Source of the DNA: Gavia stellata
Taxonomy: Eukaryota; Chordata; Aves; Gaviiformes; Gaviidae
DNA: 64,000 nucleotides
Direction of reading: 5' to 3'
Assembly (NCBI RefSeq): GCF_030936135.1
Contig: NW_026776913.1
Location: 2,108,001-2,172,000 of the forward strand
Shown here: positions 22,081 to 33,692 of the stretch, piece by piece
Numbering within the stretch: position 1 is the first letter of the stretch
Layout: each line of letters begins with the position of its first letter
Translations under genes and position numbers: made by a program
The notes under the pieces: model-generated
What the model was told of the DNA's origin: nothing
Database searches by the model: none
The model's input: the letters and a program-made list of their open reading frames with translations, nothing else

Positions 22081-23688
22081 GAGTAGAAGCAGCTACTGCA
22101 ATTAAATACTCATGCTTTTACTCATACTTTTTGTCTTTGTCTTCTTGAAAGTGGATCTGCAAACCCAGTTCCTATTTCATATAATGAAGACTTCCGATGG
22201 GATTTCTAGGAAAGGACCGATGGCAGGGAAAGGGAGGACTCGAGGTTGTTTGGGGATGAAATAGGGCTAAAAACAGCTAGTCACGATGAATGAGGTTGCT
22301 GGTAAGTACACTTGTCCAGCCGCACCCTGCAACAGATGGCCCCAGCCTGTCCTGCCTTCTTGTTAAACTCCATTTCACTACTTCCTGGGGTGAGGGGCAT
22401 CTCTGCTCTTTGTACGTGTGGAGGTGTGAGTGCCAGCCCCTGGAGGGGGGACCACAAGTCATAGGGGCTCACGTGCCTGGGGGGAAGCAACTGGAGAGAC
22501 TGGGAGGGGGGATTTGACTCCTGGAGGGAGCAGGTGGTCCAAAGCATCGCCTGGAGAAACTGTGGGGTCTTGGGGCTCTGGTACTGGTAAGGCCATAGGT
22601 CTGGACCAGGAGGGGAAGTGGTCCTTTACATGCCCCGGCAAGTACCTCAGATACAGCTCTCGAGGTGGCACTGGCTGCTTATGGTCAGACCCCGGAGCTC
22701 TGCCTGAAAACCTGGGAACTGCTCTCAATACTTTAAAAAAAGAAAGAAAAAAAACCCAGCACCTTTTTACCAGCTTCAATGTTTCAGTACTTTCAATAAA
22801 ATATCACTGTATTTTCTATCCTGCCAAAATGGGACTTTTGAGACTGTGTATTTATTGCGGGAGAAGAAATCCTGATCTTGCCCTGTGCTTGCATTGCCAG
22901 TACTCTGTCTATCATGCTGTGTATTTAATCTCCCTAACCTTCCAGGTGTTTCTACCTGTCCTGATCAAACTCCCCACGTCGGAAGTCATCTCTTCAGAAA
23001 ACGATCTGGACATACGCACTTTCCACTGTTCTCCAGGGTTTTCCGCCTCTTACTCTTTGATCATTCAGATCCCTCTCACCTATCACCCTGCTTTGAGCTC
23101 CAGGGAGGTAAAGCGTCATTGTCTTTCAGTCCTCTCTTGTCTTTCAGTACTCTCCCTCATAGTCCCTATAGGCAACTCTTCAACTGGGGTGGTGAACCTC
23201 GTTGGAAGCTGCTAAAAATAACCATACAGCTGAGAAGTGTGTTTATTGTGGATTAAGTTCTCTTCTGTTTTACTTTTTCTTCTTTTTTCTTTCCCCCAAT
23301 TAAAGAACCCTGTTTCCATGCAGTTCTCCATGGAGAGCAGGTAGGAATTGCTGCAAAGCAGCTGTAATATTCAGCTGCAGACTTTGGTGGAGAAGTCTGA
23401 TGTAAAGAAAAGTGATGCAAGTCCCTGGTGGCCAACGAGATCAATGGCAGGGTTGGAGAGGTGAGGAGCAAGGTTGTCCATACCGTGTCTGGCCTCAAGG
23501 GACTGCTTTTCCTACCTGTGCACACCTCTTTAGGAGACACTCTGCATCCATATCAACTGGAGAATTCTCCGATCACATCTTCAGATTGCTCATTGAAAAG
23601 GTTGAGCTAGCTATGCTACTTCAGGGTAGGTGCCTACCTCTCTAATTGGCTATACAAATGTTGAAGACCTGAAGAAAACTATAGAAGA
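22081..23688. other. Spacer sequence, nothing recognised
   Basis: Non-repetitive sequence with a purine-rich run near 22,733-22,757. A 261-codon frame (22,430-23,215) matches no family known to me and has no convincing domain. I see no exon-like structure that I can support. Confidence 0.45.
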
Positions 23689-23689
23689 G

Positions 23690-24640
23690 GCATAGCTCGT
23701 TAGCGCTTTCTGCATTTTAATGAGCCCCATGGTGTATGTAGTGCTGAGTCCAGGAGCCTCAGGTACTGAGAAGAGACTGAACAATCCCCTCAAGGAGACA
23801 AAGGCAGAAGACAAACCTAAACTACTCTGAAGCATTACTGGGCCCCACTGAGGGCCATTACTGACAAAGCCTCCCCAGGGACTCGTTAGAGCTGATAACT
23901 GGAGGCTGTGATTGCAGGTAGGCAAAGGCACTGTGCAGGTGGCTCTGATGCTGACAAAGCCCTTGGATTGTTACATGGAGCACAAAGGCCAAGCCCTGAC
24001 CCCCGGCCCATGGGAAGGGGGATCCTGTCCCTCACACGTGGGTCAGGGCCCTTCGTGGGGCAGTGGATGTGGGGTCTGCAATGCCCAGTGCAGGACAATG
24101 GAACAACACTCCCAGCTTCCCCATGGGGTTGCAAGGAGGAAATGAGGCTCCAGTGCCATGAGGACAACATGTCTTCTCACAGCCCTTGGTGGCACAGACA
24201 ACTGCCATAGCCCAGAGGACAAAGACCTGGGTTCTGTTCGTGTCTTCCAGCCTGGCCAGCGCCCTTGGCAGTTTCCATCGCAGGCTGTCCCACACCTGCC
24301 CCTGTTTTCCTGCAGACTGTAGACATCCATCTTGCTTCTCCACCTTGCTCTCCCCTGGGCATTTCTCTGCCTTCACTGACGTCTCCCCACCCTCACCGGC
24401 CATTCGTTGAAACACAAAGCCACGGTCTGATCACCAGCTCTCACTGGGTGACCTCTTGCACCACAGCTCTACCCTTCGAGTGACATTTCTTCTTCCTCAT
24501 GTCCAGGCTCCACTTTCCAAGCTGCACTTTGTAGCAGCTTTCCTCTCTCCTGCTTTTTCCCACCTCCAAGGAGAGCTCAAAATTCTCAGAAAGCACCTTC
24601 CAAGCAGGCAACATAACTCATCAGCCTTCTTGTGGCCTTT
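23690..24640 (-). repeat. Diverged third copy of the middle-segment edge
   Basis: By conceptual translation this aligns with 12,490-13,370 (plus) and 29,800-30,690 (minus). Examples are MPLPTCNHSLQLSALTSPWG against MPLPTCHHCLEFSALSSPWG, and SIVLHWALQTPH against TVVLPWALPIPT. It is clearly older than the A/B duplication. No coding function is evident; frames are interrupted in all copies. Confidence 0.65.
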
Positions 24641-24859
24641 CACCTGAGCTGAGAGAGTAACCTCACCCTGATCTTCTAAACCACGTGACTTTCCCTGGCC
24701 TTTCAGCTTCTTGGATAGGCACAAACGAGCCCTATGCCTGCTGCTGTCCCATCAGGTACTCAGGCAGAAGGCACATGCCAACCCATATCCATGCCCTCTT
24801 CCTGGATGGGGCTCCACCATGCGGGAGGATAATAAGGACATTCAAGAGTGTTGGCCCAA
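24641..24859. other. Short spacer, nothing recognised
   Basis: No gene or known repeat is visible between the diverged repeat and the CR1 fragment. Confidence 0.4.
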
Positions 24860-25410
24860 ATGCTAATCACTGAGGGATTCTGGGTATGACTGGCTTCTAA
24901 AAAGACTTTGTACTGCTGATGACATTTGGGCCTCACCATCCAGCCAACTTCCCACCCACCCTACCATCCATTTCTTCATCCTGGAGAGCATCAGTCCGGC
25001 TCTAAGGAGACTCTGGGAGATGATGTCAAAGGCCTTGCAAAAGTCCAGGTACACAACGTGCCCTCGTTTCCCCTAACCATTCTGGTTCAGCAATGCCTTT
25101 CTTGTCCTTCAAGGGCCTGGAGATGGCTGCAGGACAACTTGCCCCACGTCCTCCTAGAGTCTGAGGTAGGCAGGCCACTTGCAATTCTGTCAGTCCTCAT
25201 CCCTGCCGTTCTTGAAGAGGGGTTTGACGTCTGCTTTTTCCAAGGACCACAGAACCTCCATGATTGCTCCGGCACTTTTGAGGTCACAATCCAGAATCAC
25301 AGGCAAGGGTGACGTAGCAGTCAGGAGCACTTGCAATGAGCCTGTCCAAGGCAGCTGAGATGAATGTAGCTGGGAAAATGGAAATTTGTTCTTGGAGTCA
25401 CACACAGAAA
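24860..25410 (-). mobile_element. CR1-type reverse-transcriptase fragment
   Basis: On the minus strand MYLDFCKAFDIISQSLL and WMVGWVGSWLDGEAQ match the CR1 palm region ([20 protein letters not shown]). Upstream, GAIMEVLWSLEKADVKPLFKNG matches the EVPEDWRKANVTPVFKKG region. It is strongly degraded and truncated at both ends. It looks like an old insertion, independent of the CR1 locus at 17,750-21,074. Confidence 0.8.
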
Positions 25411-26570
25411 TGTCGGAGCTCTGCCAGGTGCCCATGTCTCAGCTGGTCTCTTGCAATCCTCGTACACACACGGGTGATCAGAGAGAGGAGTCCTTGCCTT
25501 GCACGTGCAGAGGCAGTGCACTGCAGCAGTCACAGTGTCAATCTGACCTCCTGCTGCTGCTCCCAGAGGCTGGGAGGCACCTCAGCCCTGCGGTGTATCG
25601 CCCTGCTCTGCACTCGTCTGAGATGCTCCACGGCATGAGGAATGGACACGGGGACGTCCGTTCAATGAAGCACATCCCAGTGCTGCATCCAGGTGCTTTC
25701 CCAGGGGATGTTACTCTCAAAGTGAGAAGTGACCTTGAGACACTGTCTGTCCCAGAGGCCTTCATGGCAGCCCCAGGAAGAGCTGATGGCATTTGTGCTC
25801 ACTCGGGTTCATCTCCCCACACGCACACCATGTGCATGCTTACGTCTCGTCTGTACAATGCAAACCTGGACTTCTGACCTGGTCATTCGGTGTCCCTCTG
25901 TGGAGGGACAAGCAACCTCTCCGAGCTGGGCTGAGAGGCCAGTGCTGGACATGGTGGTGGTTATTGGCTGGTGTGTGACGACTGCCCTGGGGCAGCTGCC
26001 CGGGGTGTCCAGCGAACACGGGCACAGGCCAGACCCTGCTCTGCTGGTCCTCCATGTCTCTGACTGGTCCCACAGCAGGAAATGGAGGCCAGTGAGAATG
26101 TCCATCCAGCCGGCACGCTGAGGAGATCTCCGCTCCAGGCAACTTGCAGCCCCAGGTGCCAAACTTGGTCCCCAGGATGGCATGAGAGAATTGGCCCAGG
26201 GGATGCTCAGGAAGGTCCTTTTGCCCCAGGGACAGGGCAGCCTGCCCCCAGCTGCCACCCTCAGCAAAGGGTTTCTCTTTCCATGTCTCCCCCGCACACA
26301 CACAGTGCCCTGCTCTTCTCCTCGCACTGGCCAGTCACCCCTGCACCCCCTCCCCAGGCTCCCCACAGCCTCCGAGCTGGCGGCGTTGCTCTGAAGAGCA
26401 AGCAGGCTGTGGAACCGAGGGCCATGGGGTGAGTCCACAGGGTCATGCTGGTCATGCTGGGAGGCAGACCCAGCTCCCGGTGACTACTGCCCCCTTCACC
26501 TCAGCACACAGACACTGCCCCACGTCTCCAGAGAAGATCTCAAAGAAAGGATCTCAGGCAAACCACCTGG
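25411..26570. other. Spacer sequence next to OR gene 3, nothing recognised
   Basis: GC-rich sequence with overlapping open frames on both strands (up to 209 codons) that resemble no family known to me. I see nothing that I can support as a gene. Confidence 0.45.
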
Positions 26571-26580
26571 AGCAGGGTCC

Positions 26581-26586
26581 TTTATT
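26581..26586 (-). terminator. Polyadenylation signal of OR gene 3
   Basis: TTTATT on the plus strand is AATAAA on the minus strand, about 110 bases beyond the stop codon of OR gene 3. Confidence 0.5.
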
Positions 26587-26695
26587 TTGTTTAAACACAC
26601 AGCTCCCAATTTACACAAAGTCTCTGGGTCACAGAGGACAGGCAGATACTGAAATAGAAATAGGATGAAGAATGACTTCCTTTTTGTGGACAGCA

Positions 26696-27745
26696 TTAAT
26701 ACAACCAAGAAAAGCTAAAAACCAAAGAAACCAAACCAAACAACCTACCAAAGAGAGTCTGGGCATGTAATGAGTTATGTGACAAGTGATATGCAGAAGA
26801 TGGGCGGTTCATTGCTGCTTCTGAAAAGCAACCAGTCATGAGTTTCCTTAGGGCATCCTTGAGCTCCTGGTTCCTCATGCTGTAGATGAGGGGGTTCACT
26901 GCTGGAGGCACCACCGAGTACAGAACTGCCATCACCAGGTCCAGGGATGGGGAGGAGATGGAGGGGGGCTTTAGGTGGGCAAACATGATAGTGCTGATGA
27001 ACAGGGAGACCACAGCCAGGTGAGGGAGGCACGTGGAAATGGCTTTGTGCCGTCCCTGCTCTGAGGGGATCCTCAGCACGGTCCTCAAGATCTGCACATA
27101 GGACAGCACAATGAAAACAAAACACCCAAAACTAAAACAAGCACTAACCACAATAAACCCAACTTCCCTGAGGTAGGCGTCTGAGCAGGAGAGCTTGAGG
27201 ATCTGTGGAATTTCACAGAAGAACTGGTCCAAGGCATTACCTTGGCAGAGAGGTAGTGAAAATGTATTGGCTGTGTGCAGCACAGCATAGAAAAAAATAC
27301 TGCCCCAGGCAGCTGCTGCCATGTGGACACAAGCTCTGCTGCCCAGGAGGGTCCCATAGTGCAGGGGTTTGCAGATGGCAATGTAGCGGTCGTAGGCCAT
27401 GATGGTGAGAAGATAAAACTCTGCTGACATGAAAAGGACAAACAGAAAGAGCTGAGCAGCACATCCTGCAAAGGAGATGGCCCTGGTGTCCCAGAGGGAA
27501 TTGGCCATGGCTTTGGGGACAGTGGTGGAGATGGAGCCCAGGTCGATGACAGAAAGGTTGAGAAGGAAGAAGTACATGGGGGTGTGGAGGTGGTGGTCGC
27601 AGACTATGGCGGTGATGATGAGGCCATTGCCCAGGAGGGCAGCCAGGTAGATGCCCAGGAAGAGGCAGAAGTGCAAGAGCTGCAGCTCCCGCGTATCTGC
27701 GAATGCCAGGAGGAGGAACTGGGTGATGGAGCTGCTGTTGGACAT
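26696..27745 (-). CDS. Olfactory receptor, OR14-like, with extended C-terminus (gene 3)
   Basis: A seven-helix odorant receptor of 349 residues. Core motifs are intact: NSS at 3-5, GN 39-40, PMYFFL 56-61, MAYDRYIAIC 116-125, C95/C177, PLIYSM 285-290. One change in the helix 6 entry is KAISTCLPHL for KAFSTCLPHL. The first 307 residues match the usual length. Where gene 1 has a TAA stop after residue 307, this gene has TCA (26,824-26,822), and the frame runs on for 42 more residues (SEAAMNRPSS to SFSWLY) before a TAA at 26,698-26,696. The tail has no family counterpart and ends in a hydrophobic stretch. It may be tolerated or may harm trafficking. The ATG at 27,745 is preferred to the in-frame ATG at 27,832, which lies before the splice acceptor. 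Gene 1 is the closest relative at the tail and in helices 4-5. Confidence 0.93.
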   Translation of the reverse strand: MSNSSSITQFLLLAFADTRELQLLHFCLFLGIYLAALLGNGLIITAIVCDHHLHTPMYFFLLNLSVIDLGSISTTVPKAMANSLWDTRAISFAGCAAQLFLFVLFMSAEFYLLTIMAYDRYIAICKPLHYGTLLGSRACVHMAAAAWGSIFFYAVLHTANTFSLPLCQGNALDQFFCEIPQILKLSCSDAYLREVGFIVVSACFSFGCFVFIVLSYVQILRTVLRIPSEQGRHKAISTCLPHLAVVSLFISTIMFAHLKPPSISSPSLDLVMAVLYSVVPPAVNPLIYSMRNQELKDALRKLMTGCFSEAAMNRPSSAYHLSHNSLHAQTLFGRLFGLVSLVFSFSWLY

Positions 27746-27769
27746 TTTCTGTCTCTTGGTCTGGGGGCT

Positions 27770-27800
27770 CTGTCCAAAAAAGGAAAAAACAGGAAAAATT
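27770..27800 (-). promoter_or_regulatory. 3' splice site upstream of OR gene 3
   Basis: On the minus strand a pyrimidine-rich tract ends in TTTGGACAG (AG at 27,771-27,770), 24 bases before the ATG, as in the other three OR genes. Confidence 0.6.
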
Positions 27801-29543
27801 AGGACAGATTTCTCTGAGAAAACCCACTCCATTTTTCATCGCAACCCCACGCAGTTGGAATACATTTCCATTCTCTAGTTTGTGCTGGCTGAGTGTGCTG
27901 TGAGGAGCAGGAGCTCTGCCCTTCTGCTGCTGAGGAGTCAGCTTTGCTCTGCTGCAGTGGGTACATGGGACCTGACTTGTGACAGCTCCGATGATCACAG
28001 GGGATGTCAGATGTAATCCACCTTTCATGGAAAAATTCAATATCTGCACTCATGACATGGAAGAACGTGGGCTGTGAAAGAGAGGCTCAGCATGACTTTC
28101 TTATAACTTTGTCTGTGTTTTTTCACAGGGCTGCAGTGTACATCAGTCCTTTTCCCATCTGCCCTGTGCTTTCGCTTGTGCTGCCTTGGAGATGACTTCA
28201 CACACAAATTAGTCTTTTAAAAAAAACCCTAATCCTGGACTCTGATGAGACCAGAGGAGTCCTGTTTCAAAGAACAGCTCTGCAAACTCTTCTCCAGCCC
28301 AGCCCAGAGCTGGAGGTGTGATGGAGAGGGCAGGACACGACCCCTCCCAGAGAGAAGCAACTGACTCTGCGAGGAGAGTGCCGACCCCCAAGGAAAGGCT
28401 CCGCACTCCCGAGGATCCCACAGCAGAGCTGCGCCTTTCTGGGGGGCAGCTTGCAAGCCCTGCAGGACAGGCAAAGCAGAGACTCGGGGGTCCCTCCGAT
28501 GGGAGGTTCTACAGAGAGAGTCAGCTCATTGCCCCGCAGACAGTGCCCAGCAGACTTCTGCAGGGAAACACAGAAAGAGAGCTGCCTGAGCGCACCCTCC
28601 CCCTGTGCTCGTTTGCAGTGTCCTCCCAACCCCGTCCCTGTCTCTGCTGCCTGCAGCTGTCCCTGCCAGGAGCTGGTTCTCTGTCCCCTGTGTCTCCTCC
28701 CTGGCAGTGCTCACAGAGCCCATCCCACCCGCTGCCTGCTCAGCTCTGCCCTGCAGAGCCCTCCCTGCAGCAGGACACTGCCCAGGGGCATCTCTGGGTG
28801 TGCAGGCTCTGAGGGGAACATCAGACCAGCCCTGGCGAGGCTGGAAAAGTGACACTGATGCTGTCTGTAACCACGGCATGGTGATTTCCAATACTCCCCG
28901 CTTTATTCACCTCTAAGAGGAACAGACTTGGAATTTCAGTGCCTCCTCTGGAAATGAGAGATTAATTTCTATGTGCCATCGCCCACCCAGACAACCCAGA
29001 GGAGAAGAGTGAAAGACCAGGATCCTTCCCTTTCAGGCAGCCCCTGCCTTGCTGTGCTTCCTGAAAAGTCTCCTGGGAAGATCCTGCAGTGATGTGGAGC
29101 TGAGGGCAGCCCTGACCCACACAGCACCCTCTCAACAGCAGAAGCACCCTGCCATTGCACTGGTCTCTCCTTCCACCCCCAGCTTCTCCCCACAGCGCCG
29201 TGGGGAGCTCCCCGGGCAGGCTGAGTGCTGACCCTGGCAGGCGGCAGAGTCCCTGCCCCAGCACCCAGCCCCGGGGGTGCAGGGACCCTGCTCGGAAGGA
29301 CAGCCCTGGGCACCCCTGGCTGCACACCCACCTTCACACCCTGCAGCCGTCCCTGGCAGAAGGCAGCCCTCATGCCCTGTCCCTCTGATGCTGCAGCAGG
29401 GAAGCCCTGCTCTGGGGCACCTCCTCCTCCTCTACACTGGAGAACCTGTGGCAGTTCTTCCTGAAAGCCCTCAGAGTTTGTGGGATGTACCATCATTAGG
29501 AGATCTGTCCGTGAACTGTACCTAAATTGCCCCACACCCAGAG

Positions 29544-29549
29544 ACTTAC
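29544..29549 (-). promoter_or_regulatory. 5' splice donor of predicted non-coding exon (OR gene 3)
   Basis: The minus strand reads CCTTGACACG then GTAAGT, the same donor as in modules 1, 2 and 4. Confidence 0.5.
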
Positions 29550-29800
29550 CGTGTCAAGGGCTGTGAAGATTTCTCCTCCAGTGAGCTCGCCTCTGTCCTC
29601 CCACCCCAGACTGCCTTTAGCCTCTCTCTGCCTTGATCCTCTCCCCTCGGTGCCTGCAGGCAGTGCCCTCAGCCCTGCTGCGCTCTGCAGAGGAGCTGCT
29701 CCTGGGCAGAGCTGTCTCTCCGCAGTGCTGCCCGCTTGCCATGAGCTCCCTCTCTCCCAGGAGCCCGGCACAGCCTCGCAGCAGAGGACCATCTCAAGGT

Positions 29801-31129
29801 GTTTTAATGACCCCTCGGGTGGGTTTGGTGCCCAGTCCATAAACCTCAGACAGGGAGAGGGAGTTGAAGAAACCTCTCAAGAAGTCAGTGTCTGATGCAA
29901 TCTCCACTGTTTCCTGCAGTGTTAATGGGTCCCACGGAGGGACATTGCTGACAAAGCCTCCCCAGGGGCTGCTTAGAGCAGAAAACTCCAGGCAGTGATG
30001 ACAGGTAGGCAAAGGCAATGTGAAGGAAGAGATTCTGAGGAACCCTGGATGTGTTACCTAAAGGCAAAGGGCCAAGCTCTGACCCCCAGCCCCTGGGAAG
30101 GGAGATCCAGTCCCTCACACATTGCTCAGGGCTCTTCCTGGGGCGGTGTGATGTGGGGATGGGCAATGCCCAGGGCAGGACTACGGTAGGATACCTCCCA
30201 GGCTCCCAGGTGGGGAAGGGGAGGCAATGAGCCCCGAGTGCTGTAAGGACAAGGTGCTTCCTCATGGGTGTCAGTGGCAGAGACAACAGCCACAGCCGAG
30301 GAGGGAAAGAGCTGATCTCTGTTGGGGGCTTTTCCGACTTTCTTCATCCCTCTCTCATCTCCACCATAGGCTGTCCTACGGTCTCCCACACCTGCACCTC
30401 TCTCTGCAGGCTGTAGACATCCACCCTGCTACCCCACCTGGCTCTCACCTGAGCATCTTCCTTTACTGATATCTCTCCATCCTTCCTCGTTGTCCCTTGC
30501 AACACAAAGCCTTGGGTTGATCCAGTCTCCTTCTGGGTGACTTCTTATACCACAGCACTGCCCTTCGAGTGACATTTCTCTTTCCTCGTGTCCAGTCTGG
30601 ACCTCTCCAGCTGCGCTTTCTGCTATAAGTTCTTTCTCATGCTGTTTCCCACTACGAACAAAAGATGCCATCATCTCTGAAACCACCTTTCAAGCAGTCT
30701 CAGGCTAATCCTATACTGCTCTGAGCCTCTCTGCCACTGGGCCAAAGCTGCCCAGGTCCCTCAGCCGCCCCACACAGGTCATATTCACCCGGTCCCATAC
30801 CCCATCTTGGCAGACCTGCACTCAACACTCTCTAGTTCCTCCTGACTTCTCCAAACTGGGGAGCCACCCTCTGGGACACACCCATGTGTGTGGAGCCACA
30901 CCAGTGCTGAGTCAAGGGGGATGATCACTCAAGTTGTCTGGGTGGCCCACACTCCTCCTAACACAGCCCCACGTGCAGCTGCCCTTGTTCATAGGGACCG
31001 TACGCTACTGGTTGTAGGGCATCCCTCGTAGTGCCCAGGTCCTTCTCCTCAGCTGCTCACGTCCCAGCCTGTCCTGATGTATGGGGTTATTCTCCCCACG
31101 CCCCCCACCACTGCAGCTCGGATGCAGAA
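29801..31129. repeat. Inner edge of the middle segment, block B
   Basis: Inverted partner of about 12,053-13,384. It holds the B copy of the dispersed repeat (29,800-30,690) and the short repeat at about 30,850-30,895 that recurs at about 33,319-33,361. No gene is recognised. Confidence 0.6.
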
Positions 31130-31638
31130 ATGTTGAACCATACGACTGTCACAGAGTTCCTTCTCTTGGGCTTCCCCTCCCTCCACCATCAGGAGCCCCT
31201 CATGGCAATCGCTCTCCTGGCTTCACACCTGGTGATCTTAGGGACAAACCTGCTGATCATTCCCTCATTCTTGCTGAAGGAGACCTCCACAGTCCCACGT
31301 ACTTTTCCCTCTGTAACCTCTCCTGTTTGGAGGTTTTCATCACCATATCCATCATACCCAAAGCTGTAGGAAACTTGTGCATGGCCAGCAAAGCCATATC
31401 CTGCCCAGGCTGCTTAACTCAGTGCTACTTCTGCTCCCTTCTGGGCTGCATCTTCATTTATGTCCAGCCTTCAAGTCACCACATTTCCTGAAACAAGGCA
31501 GTGGCCCTTCTCAACACAGTGCCAACTCCTTTGCTGAGTCCCTTTGTTTTCAGCCTCAGGAACCAGCTGATGAAAGATGCTCTCAAGGCAGGTTTCAAAA
31601 GAAGTGGGATAATCTTCAGAAACTGCTTTTCCACCTGA
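31130..31638 (+). pseudogene. Olfactory receptor pseudogene, OR6/OR11-like, block B
   Basis: Partner of 11,544-12,052 and the same length (509 bases). It starts MLNHTTVTEFLLLGFPSLHH with an intact ATG and shifts frame between helices 1 and 2. It continues LHSPTYFSLCNLSCLEVF to CLTQCYFCSLLG, then jumps to CIFIYVQPSS and finishes PFVFSLRNQLMKDALKAGF with TGA at 31,636-31,638. The shared deletion of helices 3-6 and the shared frameshift show that it was a pseudogene before the blocks duplicated. Confidence 0.88.
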
Positions 31639-33360
31639 GGAGAGGTGTTGTAAGTGGATTTTGAAAGGGGAGAGGGGTGGGGAGGGCAAACACATGATTA
31701 TGATGCATCTGCAGAAATGAGACCTCTCTTTCTTAGCAGTGTAAGATCTCCTTAATCGAATATCACACCAGACTCTCTTCTGCAACACGTCATCATAAGA
31801 TGACCCTGCATAGCAATGCCTTTCAAATGACCTACAAGCACTTTACAAACCCTGGTGAATACCACAGTGGCATTTTCTAAGCGTGCAAACCAAGACAGAG
31901 AGCAACAAGCAGAGGACTTCATCCCTCCATGGCACACCCAATTCTCAACAAGCTTCGCCCTCGTCCGGTTCTCATGCAACTGCGCCTTCCTTCTAAATCT
32001 GGTTTCCTGATTATTTTGGTGACAGATCTTTGCTGAACCTCTTAGTCTTTAGGAAATGACAGGACATAGGTGGAACACAATGAAGAGAACAATAACAGCT
32101 TAATTTTTCCACCAAGTGGAAAATACATCTCCGTTAACGTCCTGGTCAGAACAAAAACATGCCTGAAATTCAGTCCAGTTGAACTGTTGAGAATGACCTC
32201 TCTTCTAATTTGGTCCAGAATCTAGAATATTGGTCAGGAATGTAGTTTGGAGTAACAGTGCACCTGTCTCCATATCACTCATGTTTGGTGAAATAAATGT
32301 CCAGTCCTTGACACAATGCTCCCAGAGCCAATACTTCAGCTAATCCAGCACATTCAGTGGAATTAGCTTGTTCAGACATAGACTTTTATAACTTTAATGT
32401 CTAAAAAGATGAGTTCATTATCTGGCCTCCTTTGATAGCGGGGAAGGATCAGCACTCTAGAAGGTGATATCGTCTCCTCCTACAGTGGTCTTCAGGAGAA
32501 CTGTACTTAGCATAGACTTGGCAGCTTAGTTTTCCCATAGGTAATGCCAAGTGCCCTGAGCCACATACCGGGCAACGTGTGGTCGTTTGCAGAAGAGATG
32601 GACTCTTGCTCAGCGGGGCCATCCTTTGAAGACATGAGGGTTACAACTGTACCTTAAAGTCTCTCCCAAATTAAAAGGAAACCTCTCCTCTTCTCTAATC
32701 CCTGCCACAGTGTTGCCTGTTTGTGCCAGGGGCTCTTTGCACAGCGGCAGCTATGAAGCGAGACCACGTGTTTTGGTACAGTCCTGTCCTGCCTGTCTTC
32801 TCATTCCAGCTCCTCTTTCCTTAGATACCCTCTCTGTGTCCTTGACACTGCTGAACCCAGATACAGGCAGCGTGGTGGTCAGTGCAGTCAGAGCTGTGGG
32901 GCATAAGCTAATGGGCACTCACACACCTCAGTGGACAGGCAGAGGTTGGGGCAGAGTGTATGGGGCCAGGGTGCCAAGACATGCCCTTATGTTCTCAACT
33001 CTCTTAATCTCTCGCTGTCTCTTTCTCCATCTTGCTCGTATCTTAGGGATCCATCTCAATCCCTCAGCTCTCTCACAGTTGTCTCTCAGCCATCTACATG
33101 GGATGTGATTTAGAGCGAGCAGTGAATCTGAGGCACCCTCCCCATGGAAGCACCTTCAGGACCAAGGCACCCCAGTGTAGGTGGGGTGAATCACTGAGTA
33201 AAAGGGCTCCTCCATTCCAGGAGCTCTCTGGGCTGTCTAGGTGACTGCCTCGGCCATCTCCAAGTCACGATAAAGATATGAAGTTTGAGACAGGGAATCA
33301 TCAGGGACTTGTGCCAAATTGGGGAGCCACCCACTGGGACACACCCATGTGTGTGGAGCC
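31639..33360. other. Non-coding part of the middle segment, block B
   Basis: Inverted partner of 9,830-11,543. No gene is recognised. Similarity by eye is high but not perfect; for example the stretch near 32,265-32,285 differs at several bases from its partner near 10,905-10,925. Confidence 0.55.
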
Positions 33361-33692
33361 TTCCCATTTGGACTCACACTGGTATCCTACATCTGCACCA
33401 GAGCTGCAGTCCTGGGGATCCCAACCACCATGGGGAGGCAGAAGGCCTTCTCCACCCGCTCCTCTCACCTCATCGTGGTGACTGTTTTCTATGGCACCCT
33501 CGTCCTTTTCTACATGACACCAGGACAGCCTCCCTGAGGCAGCTCCATGAAGTCCTCTCCTTTTTCTACACCATCCTCACGCCCCTGGTCAATCCACTCC
33601 TCTACAGCCTGTGGAACAGGGAGGTCAAGGGGTCTCTTGGAAATGCACTCAGAAAAAATGTGGCCTGCATTGAGAGCTCATACATGTTGTGA
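33361..33692 (+). pseudogene. Olfactory receptor pseudogene fragment (helices 5-7), block B
   Basis: Partner of 9,494-9,826. It reads FPFGLTLVSYICTRAAVL, GRQKAFSTRSSHLIVVTVF, then after one frame change [30 protein letters not shown] and a tail ending ESSYML with TGA at 33,690-33,692. The N-terminal two thirds are absent. The typical R of the helix 7 YSLRN motif is W here. Confidence 0.85.

Larger units (their letters stand above)
27746..29800 (-). repeat. OR-upstream module, copy 3
   Basis: Same architecture as copy 1 and in the same orientation. On the OR side it matches copy 1 at several diagnostic sites (GTGCTCGTTTGC; TGTGCCATCGCC near 28,972-28,983). Towards the middle segment it matches copy 2 (GAGCTGAGGGCAGCC near 29,098-29,112; end near 29,790). 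About 29,440-29,530 differs from all other copies just before the donor. Confidence 0.75.

Noticed and set aside
21531-22082. 183-codon acidic repeat protein
   Set aside because: It is the translation of a degenerate minisatellite. The complementary strand and other phases are open as well, and no start context or domain is evident.
27746-29800. The OR-upstream module as an LTR of an endogenous retrovirus (it has a GAATAAAGC motif and is repeated)
   Set aside because: All four copies lie only upstream of OR genes in fixed register, and I see no paired terminal repeats, primer-binding site or target duplication. A duplicated leader region is simpler.
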